Origin: Thalassospira lucentensis
GTDB lineage: Bacteria > Pseudomonadota > Alphaproteobacteria > Rhodospirillales > Thalassospiraceae
NCBI RefSeq assembly: GCF_032921865.1
Contig: NZ_CP136684.1
Span: forward strand, 1,098,501 to 1,162,500
Direction: 5' to 3'
Length of the DNA: 64,000 nt
The notes below the pieces were generated by a model that was not told the origin of the DNA, did no database searches, and worked only from the letters and a program-made list of their open reading frames with translations. How positions within the stretch are numbered: the first letter of the stretch is position 1; each line of letters begins with the position of its first letter. Position numbers and translations under genes: made by a program. Positions 23,754-31,155 of this stretch are shown piece after piece.

Positions 23754-24452
23754 ATGCCAAGCCTAGACATGCTGAGCGAACTGATCCCGGCCTTTGTCAC
23801 GTTATTCGTGATCATCGACCCGATCGGACTGGTGCCGGTCTTTATCGTTCTGACGCAGGGAACCGATACCAGACATCGCCGCCGCATGGCGATCCGGGCC
23901 TGTATCGCAAGCTTCCTGATCCTTGCGGCCTTTGCCGTGGTAGGCGAAAGCGTGCTTGGCATCTTTGGCATTCATATGCCGGCCTTCCGGATTGCTGGCG
24001 GCACGCTTCTGTTCCTGATCGCGCTTGAAATGCTGTTTGAACGCCGCAGCCAGAAACGCAACCAGCGCGCCGAACAGGTTCATCAGGAACTTGAAGACGA
24101 ACACGAACTTGATCAGCAGATCACCGATGCCAAACCGGCACAGGCCGAAGACGAGCCCGACGATATCTCGATCTTCCCGATGTCGATCCCGTTCCTTGCC
24201 GGTCCCGGTTCCATCGCGACCGTGATGCTGCTGATGGGCAAATATGAAAACAGCGTGGTGATGCAGGTCAGCGTCGTCGCGGTTGTCGGCCTTGTCATGC
24301 TGTGCGCATTGACCATGTTCCTTCTGGCCAATCTGGTCGCCAAACGCCTGAGCCCGACAGTCGCGACCGTGATCTCCCGCCTGCTCGGCATGATCCTGGC
24401 CGCCCTTGCCATCCAGTTCATCATCGATGGCATCAAACAGGCGTTTTTCTGA
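23754..24452 (+). CDS. MarC-family integral membrane protein
   Basis: 232 residues. MarC-family membrane proteins have no firmly established function; an early link to multiple antibiotic resistance was not upheld. It shows the family hallmarks: the N-terminal FVTLFVIIDPIGLVPVFIVLTQG, IRIAGG-like FRIAGGTLLFLIALEML, a charged cytoplasmic loop (about 105-140) and FPMSIPFLAGPGSIATVMLL. About six membrane segments. AAAGGA lies just ahead of the ATG. It is convergent with the HPP gene. Confidence 0.88.
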   Translation: MPSLDMLSELIPAFVTLFVIIDPIGLVPVFIVLTQGTDTRHRRRMAIRACIASFLILAAFAVVGESVLGIFGIHMPAFRIAGGTLLFLIALEMLFERRSQKRNQRAEQVHQELEDEHELDQQITDAKPAQAEDEPDDISIFPMSIPFLAGPGSIATVMLLMGKYENSVVMQVSVVAVVGLVMLCALTMFLLANLVAKRLSPTVATVISRLLGMILAALAIQFIIDGIKQAFF

Positions 24453-24471
24453 TCGGCACCTTCGACGTTGC

Positions 24472-25617
24472 CTAACCCTTCAACCCCGCATGGGCCAATG
24501 CGGCGATAAGGTCGGGTCGGGTGACGATGCCGATGATCCGGTTATCCTCAAGGACCGGGACGGCATCGCACGCCCCATCCGCCATCAATGGCAGCAGGGC
24601 CGCAATCGGGGTGTTGGCCGTTGCCCGCGGCTCTGTCACCGACATGATTTCGATGGCCCGGATCGGGACATTGCGACGGCGATCAATCAGGCGCGCCATC
24701 GATGCCAGCAACCCGCGATCCAGACGAAGGGCATCTTCGGTTGCGCGCCGGATCAGATGGATCTGGAAAATCACCCCGATAAAACGGCCGTCATCCTGAA
24801 TGACCGGCAATGATGTAAATCCGTGACGGCGGAACAGGTCGGCGACCTCGTTAAGCGGGGTTTGGGCATTCACCGTCACCAGATCGCGCGACATGATCTG
24901 ACCTGCCGTAATCGGCCCGGCGCGATGGGCGGCGACCTGAAATTCAGCCGCCCCGATCAGGCGCGCTAGGTCTTCGACGCCAAGGTTAAGCGACTGGCGA
25001 TATTGCTGCAAAATGGTATTCAGCTCCCCCTCGTCCAGACCAAGCCGTTCAATCGGGGAACGGTCCGTTGTCTGAAAGGGGCTCTTGTCATCGAAATGGC
25101 GCAGCGGATATTTCCGCCCGGTTGCCCGGGCATAAAGTACTGCCGTCAGAACAAGAATGGCCGTGATTACCGCAACCGGTGTCAGGGCAAACCGAAAGCC
25201 AAGCTCGGTTGCGATATCCGGGTTCATCGCAACAACCATCGCAACCGCCCCGCCCGGCGGATGGACGGCACGCGCCACGATCATCACGGTAATGGCAAGC
25301 CCGACAGCCACCGCCACCCGCAAAACCGGATCGGGGATCACATAGCAAACCGCAACCCCGGCAAGGGCGGCGACACTGTTGCCAATAATCGCCGACCAGG
25401 GCTGTGCCAGCGGACTGTTTGGCACGGCAAACAGCAGCACGGACGACGCCCCGAAGGGGGCGATCAGATAAAGCCCGGCAGCATGCAGATCAAGGAACGA
25501 CAGAACAAAACCGGCAATCCCCAGCCCGATCAGCGCCCCGAACCCGGCACGGATGGCTTCCTTATGCGTGCTGGCCGGTATCGCCGGATAAAGCGCGCGA
25601 AAATTGCGAAGTTTCAT
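24472..25617 (-). CDS. HPP-family membrane protein with C-terminal CBS domain pair
   Basis: 381 residues. The N-terminal half (about 1-185) has four to five membrane segments with LIAPFGASSVLLFAVP and the signature AVHPPGGAVAM that names the HPP family. The C-terminal half (about 235-375) has two CBS motifs (TAGQIMSRDLVTVNAQTPLNEVADLFRRH and IEIMSVTEP...DAVPVLEDNRIIGIVTR), which usually bind adenine nucleotides and gate a partner domain. HPP proteins have been linked to nitrite transport in plants and cyanobacteria; the substrate here is not shown. An 8-bp palindrome lies 26 bp upstream (25643-25667). Confidence 0.85.
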   Translation of the reverse strand: MKLRNFRALYPAIPASTHKEAIRAGFGALIGLGIAGFVLSFLDLHAAGLYLIAPFGASSVLLFAVPNSPLAQPWSAIIGNSVAALAGVAVCYVIPDPVLRVAVAVGLAITVMIVARAVHPPGGAVAMVVAMNPDIATELGFRFALTPVAVITAILVLTAVLYARATGRKYPLRHFDDKSPFQTTDRSPIERLGLDEGELNTILQQYRQSLNLGVEDLARLIGAAEFQVAAHRAGPITAGQIMSRDLVTVNAQTPLNEVADLFRRHGFTSLPVIQDDGRFIGVIFQIHLIRRATEDALRLDRGLLASMARLIDRRRNVPIRAIEIMSVTEPRATANTPIAALLPLMADGACDAVPVLEDNRIIGIVTRPDLIAALAHAGLKG

Positions 25618-25642
25618 AGGATTGGTTCATTTCCGGCCCGTT

Positions 25643-25667
25643 ATTGAACATTTCATTATTGTTCAAT
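25643..25667. promoter_or_regulatory. Operator-like palindrome ATTGAACA-N9-TGTTCAAT upstream of the HPP gene
   Basis: A perfect 8-bp inverted repeat with a 9-nt spacer. On the minus strand it contains TTGAAC, 16 nt, AATAAC, so a regulator bound here would cover a possible promoter of the HPP gene. A second 7-bp inverted repeat (AATGCGA/TCGCATT) spans 25676-25709. Confidence 0.4.
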
Positions 25668-25740
25668 TTTTTATAAATGCGATTTTTTCTAGTATTTGTA
25701 ATTCGCATTCCCGTCAATATCGGCAGCCGATAAATCCCCC

Positions 25741-25770
25741 AACAAAAAGGAGGGCACCGGGCCCTCCTTT
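25741..25770 (-). terminator. Rho-independent terminator of the Na+/Ca2+ antiporter gene
   Basis: A perfect 9-bp stem AAGGAGGGC/GCCCTCCTT with a 5-nt loop, followed on the minus strand by TTTTTGTT. Confidence 0.8.
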
Positions 25771-25851
25771 CGAACTTCTCCCGGCAAGACCCCTGATCGC
25801 AATGCCCTGCAAAAGACCAGATCGCGCCTGTGCTGGCTGGCTGGCAATATT

Positions 25852-26781
25852 TTACTGCGCTGCCAACACATATCCGGCGTAGGCGACAAGCATCACAATC
25901 CCGATCCCCCGCCCGATCGTTTGACGGCGCAACAGCAAAGTCAGAACCAGCGACACCGCGATCATGATCGGCAGATCGAAGGTCAGGAAACGGCTGGCAA
26001 CCGGGATCGGGGCAATGATGGCGGTCAGGCCAAGAATACCCAGAATGTTGAAAATGTTCGATCCGACGATATTGCCGATGGCAATTTCCGACTGCTTGCG
26101 CAAGGCCGCGATTAACGAGGTCGCCAGTTCCGGCAGGGAAGTCCCCACCGCAACAACCGTAAGCCCGATAAAGGCTTCTGACACGCCAAAGGTTCGGGCA
26201 ATCGTCACCGCGCCATCGACCATGAAACGCGCGCCAAACATCAGCGCCACCAGCCCGCCAATCACCCAGATCAGCGACAGCCACAAGCCACGCGCCGGAA
26301 CCGGCAGATCACCCTCATCGGCAAGCGGCGCATTGGGCGCATTGCGCGACTGGCGATAGGCAAACACGAGGTAAGCGACAAGCGATGCAAACAGGATCCC
26401 CCCGGCAACGCGCCCCATCATCCCGAAGGCAAAGATCGGCACAAGGATAATGGCGGCCGCCATCATCACCGCCGTGTCGCGTTTCAGCGTATCGCCAGAA
26501 ACCCGGATCGGCCAGACAAGCGCCGATACCCCCACGATCAGAAGAATATTGGCGATGTTCGATCCAACAACATTGCCCAGCGCAATATCGGAAACCCCGC
26601 GCAGGGCCGCATCAACCGAAACCAGCAATTCCGGGGTCGATGTGCCAAAGCCAACCACGGTAAGGCCGATCAGAAGCGGCGGCATCGCCAGACGCTGCGC
26701 AATCCCGACACTGCCACGCACCAGCGCCTCGCCCCCGAAAAACAGACCGGCAAGGCCCGCCAGCAACATCAGATATTCCAT
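25852..26781 (-). CDS. Calcium/sodium antiporter (CaCA superfamily, YrbG-like)
   Basis: 309 residues from the ATG at 26781; a longer GTG reading adds an unlikely hydrophilic leader. It has two homologous halves of about five membrane helices each. They carry the alpha-repeat signatures GFGTSTPELLVSVDAALRG...GNVVGSNIANI and AVGTSLPELATSLIAALRK...GNIVGSNIFNI, whose acidic and polar residues bind Ca2+ and Na+. The likely role is calcium efflux. It stands alone, with its own terminator downstream. A functional link to the calcium-binding RTX locus some 4 kb away is possible but is only positional. Confidence 0.9.
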   Translation of the reverse strand: MEYLMLLAGLAGLFFGGEALVRGSVGIAQRLAMPPLLIGLTVVGFGTSTPELLVSVDAALRGVSDIALGNVVGSNIANILLIVGVSALVWPIRVSGDTLKRDTAVMMAAAIILVPIFAFGMMGRVAGGILFASLVAYLVFAYRQSRNAPNAPLADEGDLPVPARGLWLSLIWVIGGLVALMFGARFMVDGAVTIARTFGVSEAFIGLTVVAVGTSLPELATSLIAALRKQSEIAIGNIVGSNIFNILGILGLTAIIAPIPVASRFLTFDLPIMIAVSLVLTLLLRRQTIGRGIGIVMLVAYAGYVLAAQ

Positions 26782-26899
26782 AACCAAAGCCCCCAAAATG
26801 CGCCAATGATCAATATTGTCACAGCATACAGCGCGCAGATGTGTGTGCACCCCGGGGCCAGCGCAAGTGACCCTGATTACATTTCCGTCCGCAAAGCAA

Positions 26900-26924
26900 A
26901 ACGGCCGGGAATTTCCCGGCCGTT
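26900..26924 (-). terminator. Terminator of the AceE-like gene
   Basis: A perfect 11-bp GC-rich stem AACGGCCGGGA/TCCCGGCCGTT with a 3-nt loop, followed on the minus strand by TTTGCTTTGC. It lies just past the stop at 26947. Confidence 0.75.
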
Positions 26925-26946
26925 AACGCAGATTTCCAGATGGATA

Positions 26947-29331
26947 TCAATCCCAGCGTTTGGTCGCGCGGATGATCGCATCGGTATCGATCTGGTAATA
27001 TTTATAAAGATCAATGCTGTCGCCGCACTGGCCAAACGCATTGACGCCAAGCGGGGCGACGGCGTGACCGCGGACCGAACCAAGCCATGCCAATGCCGCC
27101 GGATGACCGTCAATCACGGTAACAAGCCGCGCATCCGATGCCAGCGGCTTCAGAAGGTTTTCGATATGGGCCATGCGGCCATCGGCCTTGCCTTCAAGGC
27201 GCGCCCGTTCCAGATCCTGCCATTCGTTATAAAGCCGGTCGGTCGATGTCACCGCAAGCAAGCCAATTCCCGGATGATCGGCTTCAAGCTTTTCCCATGC
27301 GGCAATCGCTTCGGGGGCCATTGCGCCGCAATAGGCAATCGCCATTTTGCAACTTTCGCCCGGTTCACGCAGCCAGTAACCACCCGATACGATTTCGGAT
27401 TTGGTGGCATCGGAAAGATCACGTTCCGGCTGTGCCAGCGGCTTGGTCGACAGGCGCAGATAAACCGATCCACCTTCGGGATTTTGCAGATGATCAAATG
27501 ACCAGCCCATAATGGTGGCAAGTTCATCGCCAAAGCTTGGCTCGAAACTGGTCAGGCCCGGCTGCCCCATGCCGATCATCGGGGTTGAGATCGACTGATG
27601 CGCGCCCCCTTCGGGCGCCAGCGTAATGCCGCTTGGTGTGGCGACAACCATAAACCGCGCATCCTGATAACAGGCATAATTCAGCGCATCGAGGCCGCGT
27701 GCAATGAACGGATCATAAAGCGTCCCGATCGGGAACAGGCGTTGGCCAAACAGGCTGTGCGACAGGCCAAGGGCGGCAAGGTTGAGGAAAAGGTTGTTTT
27801 CGGCAATGCCAAGCTCGACATGCTGGCCTTCGGGCGATCTGATCCATTTCTGGGCCGAGGGCACCTTGCGCTCGCGGAATTCATCGGCAAGGTTTTCACG
27901 CGCAAACAACCCGCGCTGGTTCACAAACCCGCCAAGGTTGGTCGATACCGTCACATCGGGCGATGTGGTGACGATCCGGTCCGCCAGATCGCTATCCTTC
28001 ATTTTCGCAAGCTCGTTCAGGATCTTGCCAAAGACTTCCTGCGTGCTCGATGTATCAACCCGCGCATAAGGCATTTCGGGAATGTCGATGACGGTCGCGA
28101 GCTTCTTGCGCGATTTGCCGTCATTAAACGGCGCGGCATCGATATAGGCACGCACCTTGTCCTCGGCCACGTCAAGACCGGCGGCATAATCCCATTCCTG
28201 CCCGTCCTGAACATTGTTCTGTTTTTTGAACGCATCCATCTGGGCCACATTCATAAGGCCCGCATGGTTGTCCTTGTGCCCCTGAAGCGGGGTGGCATAA
28301 CCCTTGACCGTATAGGCGATAAAGATTGTCGGCTTGTCATTGGGAACGGAATCAAACGCATTCAAAACCGCTTCCATGCAATGCCCGCCCAGATTGGTCA
28401 TCAGGTCATGCAGGGCATCGTCATCATAATCGCCAAGCAGGCTTGCCAGCGCATTGTCGCCCGGCATATCGCCAAGGATCTGTTTGCGCCACGCCGCACC
28501 CCCCTGGAAGGTCAGGGCGGAATAGACATCATTCGGCGCCTCGTTCAGCCATTTTTTAAGCGACTTTCCACCCGGCTTGGCAAAGGCATCATGCAGTTTG
28601 CGGCCATATTTGATGGTGATCACGTTCCAGCCAACCGCCCGGAAGAACCGGCCGATCACGCGGAACAGATGCGCATCGATCATGCCATCAAGGCTTTGAC
28701 GGTTGTAATCGATCACCCACCAGACATTGCGAATATCATGCTTCCAGGTATCAAGAAGCGCCTCATAGATATTGCCTTCATCCAGTTCCGCATCACCGAC
28801 AAGGGCGACCATGCGGCCGGGTTTTTCCCCACGCGGCAGCATATCCTTGTAACGCAGGTAATCCTGCGTAAGCGCCGCAAAGTTGGTAACCGCCGCCCCA
28901 AGCCCGACCGACCCGGTCGAAAAATCGACAACATCACCATCCTTGGTCCGCGACGGATAGGATTGCGCGCCGCCAAATGCGCGGAAGTTTTCAAGCTTTT
29001 CCCTGGTCTGGCGACCAAACAGGTAATTGATCGCATGGAAAACCGGCGATGCATGCGGCTTGACCGCAACCCGGTCCTGCGGGCGCAGGACATTGAAATA
29101 AAGCGCTGTCATCAATGTGGTCATCGATGCACAGCTTGCCTGATGCCCGCCGACCTTGATGCCATCGCGTTTCGGGCGGATATGGTTGGCGTTATGGATG
29201 GTCCAGCTTGATAGCCAGCGCACCTTTTTTTCAATCTGGCCCAGCATCTCAAGATCCTTGGCCGCCACGCGCCCGGTCGAGGTTGCTTCGATCATTTCGC
29301 CAATTTCAGGTGTGCTGTTTTGTGCTGACAT
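26947..29331 (-). CDS. AceE-like homodimeric 2-oxoacid dehydrogenase E1 / transketolase-family enzyme
   Basis: 794 residues, thiamine-diphosphate dependent. The N-terminal ThDP domain shows HQASCASMTTLMTALYF, the GDAELDEGNIYEALLDT metal/ThDP motif and WWVIDYNRQSLDG. The central pyrimidine domain has GIAENNLFLNLAALGLS, and a transketolase-type C-terminal domain follows. The pattern is closer to homodimeric pyruvate dehydrogenase E1 (AceE) than to classical transketolase, but it is shorter than E. coli AceE (887). It sits 382 bp downstream of methionine gamma-lyase on the same strand. Since that enzyme makes 2-oxobutyrate, oxidative decarboxylation of 2-oxobutyrate toward propionyl-CoA is an attractive inference. 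No E2 or E3 genes are nearby. Confidence 0.85.
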   Translation of the reverse strand: MSAQNSTPEIGEMIEATSTGRVAAKDLEMLGQIEKKVRWLSSWTIHNANHIRPKRDGIKVGGHQASCASMTTLMTALYFNVLRPQDRVAVKPHASPVFHAINYLFGRQTREKLENFRAFGGAQSYPSRTKDGDVVDFSTGSVGLGAAVTNFAALTQDYLRYKDMLPRGEKPGRMVALVGDAELDEGNIYEALLDTWKHDIRNVWWVIDYNRQSLDGMIDAHLFRVIGRFFRAVGWNVITIKYGRKLHDAFAKPGGKSLKKWLNEAPNDVYSALTFQGGAAWRKQILGDMPGDNALASLLGDYDDDALHDLMTNLGGHCMEAVLNAFDSVPNDKPTIFIAYTVKGYATPLQGHKDNHAGLMNVAQMDAFKKQNNVQDGQEWDYAAGLDVAEDKVRAYIDAAPFNDGKSRKKLATVIDIPEMPYARVDTSSTQEVFGKILNELAKMKDSDLADRIVTTSPDVTVSTNLGGFVNQRGLFARENLADEFRERKVPSAQKWIRSPEGQHVELGIAENNLFLNLAALGLSHSLFGQRLFPIGTLYDPFIARGLDALNYACYQDARFMVVATPSGITLAPEGGAHQSISTPMIGMGQPGLTSFEPSFGDELATIMGWSFDHLQNPEGGSVYLRLSTKPLAQPERDLSDATKSEIVSGGYWLREPGESCKMAIAYCGAMAPEAIAAWEKLEADHPGIGLLAVTSTDRLYNEWQDLERARLEGKADGRMAHIENLLKPLASDARLVTVIDGHPAALAWLGSVRGHAVAPLGVNAFGQCGDSIDLYKYYQIDTDAIIRATKRWD

Positions 29332-29601
29332 CTTTATCTCGCCTCTCGCTGGCGTTTCGGCCCGATCTCATCGGTTTTGCCGCACGCCTTATTTCGGTAT
29401 GGATTTGCGTATTTTTGCTGCTGCGCGACGCCAATCAAGCGAAAGCAACAAAAATCGCAGGATTGACGAAACTTTCAAAAAACCCTCGTTCAGCCCACGC
29501 AAGTTTTCTGAAATTCGTCGAATGTGGCACACAGGCCCGGAATTGATTTTTGACTGTCTTCAATCCCGATTCGGATGCCCCAACGCTGCCAAGGCGGTTG
29601 C

Positions 29602-29674
29602 CGCATGGCGTGGAACGGCACCCACGCCATGCGCAACCTTATACGGACCGCAAATCGTTCGGGGGGTGCGGTCC
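29602..29674 (-). terminator. Two hairpins in the 382-bp gap between methionine gamma-lyase and the AceE-like gene
   Basis: A perfect 12-bp inverted repeat (CGCATGGCGTGG at 29602-29613, mate at 29622-29633) and an 8-bp one (GGACCGCA at 29645, mate at 29667-29674) follow the methionine gamma-lyase stop. Neither has a U-run, so they may be attenuators or factor-dependent terminators. I see no gene in the rest of 29332-29713. Confidence 0.4.
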
Positions 29675-29713
29675 GCCTCCCTTGTTCGGGAAATGCCTGA
29701 AAATGCCGGGCTA

Positions 29714-30931
29714 TTATTCGGCGGCAATCGCCATCTGATCGCCGTCCAGTGCCTGTTCAAGATCGGCAAGAATATCGTCGATGCTTTCAAGACCGGCTGA
29801 CAGACGGATCAGGCCATCGGTGATCTGATATTCGGCGCGTTCTTCGGGCGTATAGGTCGAATGGGTCATCGATGCCGGGTGCTGGATCAGGGTTTCGGCA
29901 TCGCCAAGGCTGACCGCGCGCGTGATCATGTTAAGACCGTTCATCAGCTTGCGGCCCTCTTCGATCCCGCCTTTAAGTTCAAACGCGATCATGCCGCCAA
30001 AGCGGGCCATCTGCTTTTTCGCCAGTTCATATTGCGCAAAGCTTTCAAGACCCGGATAGAAAACCTTTTCGACCTTCGGATGGCTTTCAAGGAAGGCCGC
30101 GATTTTTTCGGCATTGTCGCAATGGCGCTCCATACGAAGTTCAAGCGTCTTGAGCCCCCGCATCACCAGATTGGCATCCTGCGGCGACAGGACCGCACCG
30201 GTCATGTCTTTCAGGCCGACAAGGCGAACCTGTTCAAGGTCTTCCGCACGGCCAATCACCGCACCGGCCATCAGGTCCCCATGACCGCCCAGATATTTGG
30301 TCGCCGAATGCACGACAATATCAGCCCCCAGCTCAATCGGGCGCTGCAGATACGGCGTGCAATAGGTGTTATCGACCACGACCTTGGCACCATGTTTATG
30401 GGCGATCTCGGAAATGGCTTCGATATCGACCAGACGCATATTGGGGTTGGCCGGGGTTTCGAAATAAACGATTTTGGTTTTGTCCGAAATCGCCTTTTCA
30501 AGCTCCTTGGGATCGGTCAGATCGACATGGGTATGCTTGATCCCGAATTTCTCAAGCCCGTGACGGAAATAGGCGAATGTGCAGCCATAAAGGGTGCGAT
30601 CGACAATGATCTCATCCCCCGGCGCAATGAATGTCCAGAAGACCGACGTAATCGCCCCCATGCCCGATGCGGTCGCAAGGGCTGCTTCACCGCCCTCAAG
30701 CACCGCCAGACGGCTTTCAAGAAGGGCCAGCGTCGGGTTGGCAATACGCGAATAGATAAAGCCCTGCTCTTCACCGGCAAACATGCGCCCGCCCTGTTCG
30801 GCGGTTTCAAACGCAAAGGTGGAGCTCATGTAAACCGGCGGGTTCAGCGCGCCATTATGGCTTTGCGGATCATAACCATGATGGATGGCGCGGGTGGCAA
30901 AACCGGATTTGGTGTGACGCGGATCAGACAT
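29714..30931 (-). CDS. mdeA: Methionine gamma-lyase
   Basis: 405 residues, a PLP enzyme of the Cys/Met metabolism family. It would cleave L-methionine to methanethiol, ammonia and 2-oxobutyrate. Seen: the phosphate/PLP-binding YSRIANPT (about residue 60), LYGCTFAYF with the cysteine at 117 that is characteristic of gamma-lyases as opposed to most cystathionine synthases, VVDNTYCTPYLQRP, and the Schiff-base lysine in HSATKYLGGHGD (K212). GGGAG precedes the ATG by 7 nt. It is divergent from a TyrR-like regulator, with a perfect TYR-type box about 110 bp upstream. Some homologues are annotated as O-acetylhomoserine or cystathionine enzymes, but the Cys117 context favours MdeA. Confidence 0.9.
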   Translation of the reverse strand: MSDPRHTKSGFATRAIHHGYDPQSHNGALNPPVYMSSTFAFETAEQGGRMFAGEEQGFIYSRIANPTLALLESRLAVLEGGEAALATASGMGAITSVFWTFIAPGDEIIVDRTLYGCTFAYFRHGLEKFGIKHTHVDLTDPKELEKAISDKTKIVYFETPANPNMRLVDIEAISEIAHKHGAKVVVDNTYCTPYLQRPIELGADIVVHSATKYLGGHGDLMAGAVIGRAEDLEQVRLVGLKDMTGAVLSPQDANLVMRGLKTLELRMERHCDNAEKIAAFLESHPKVEKVFYPGLESFAQYELAKKQMARFGGMIAFELKGGIEEGRKLMNGLNMITRAVSLGDAETLIQHPASMTHSTYTPEERAEYQITDGLIRLSAGLESIDDILADLEQALDGDQMAIAAE

Positions 30932-31039
30932 GGAAGGCTCCCGTTATCTAAAGTGTTCTGCCCTCATCTCCGCAAGGCCCGTGCCAGAATTGAAAACCCC
31001 TGTATTTCAGTTACTTAGTGCCACCGCCCTTAGATCAAC

Positions 31040-31057
31040 TGTAAACTTAAGTTTACA
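31040..31057. promoter_or_regulatory. Perfect TYR-box-like operator TGTAAA-N6-TTTACA
   Basis: TGTAAACTTAAGTTTACA is a perfect 18-bp palindrome and an exact match to the TyrR operator consensus known from enterobacteria. It lies between mdeA and the divergent TyrR-like gene. Confidence 0.8.
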
Positions 31058-31115
31058 AACACCTTCACCAACGGCGACATTTTGGCAAAACCACTGGAAA
31101 ACAGTCGCTTACGGC

Positions 31116-31133
31116 TGTATAGTTTTCGTTACA
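31116..31133. promoter_or_regulatory. Second, weaker TYR-box-like site
   Basis: TGTATAGTTTTCGTTACA matches TGTAAA-N6-TTTACA with one mismatch in each half. It ends 22 bp before the regulator ATG and 2 bp before the third site. Confidence 0.5.
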
Positions 31134-31134
31134 G

Positions 31135-31152
31135 TGTAAACATTTCGGTACA
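31135..31152. promoter_or_regulatory. Third TYR-box-like site overlapping the leader of the TyrR-like gene
   Basis: TGTAAACATTTCGGTACA has a perfect left half and two mismatches in the right half. It ends 3 bp before the ATG, where binding would block transcription or translation initiation, consistent with autorepression. Confidence 0.45.
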
Positions 31153-31155
31153 GCC

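Noticed and set aside
27598-29211. A 537-codon plus-strand frame
   Set aside because: It is antisense to the AceE-like gene, whose motifs are unambiguous.
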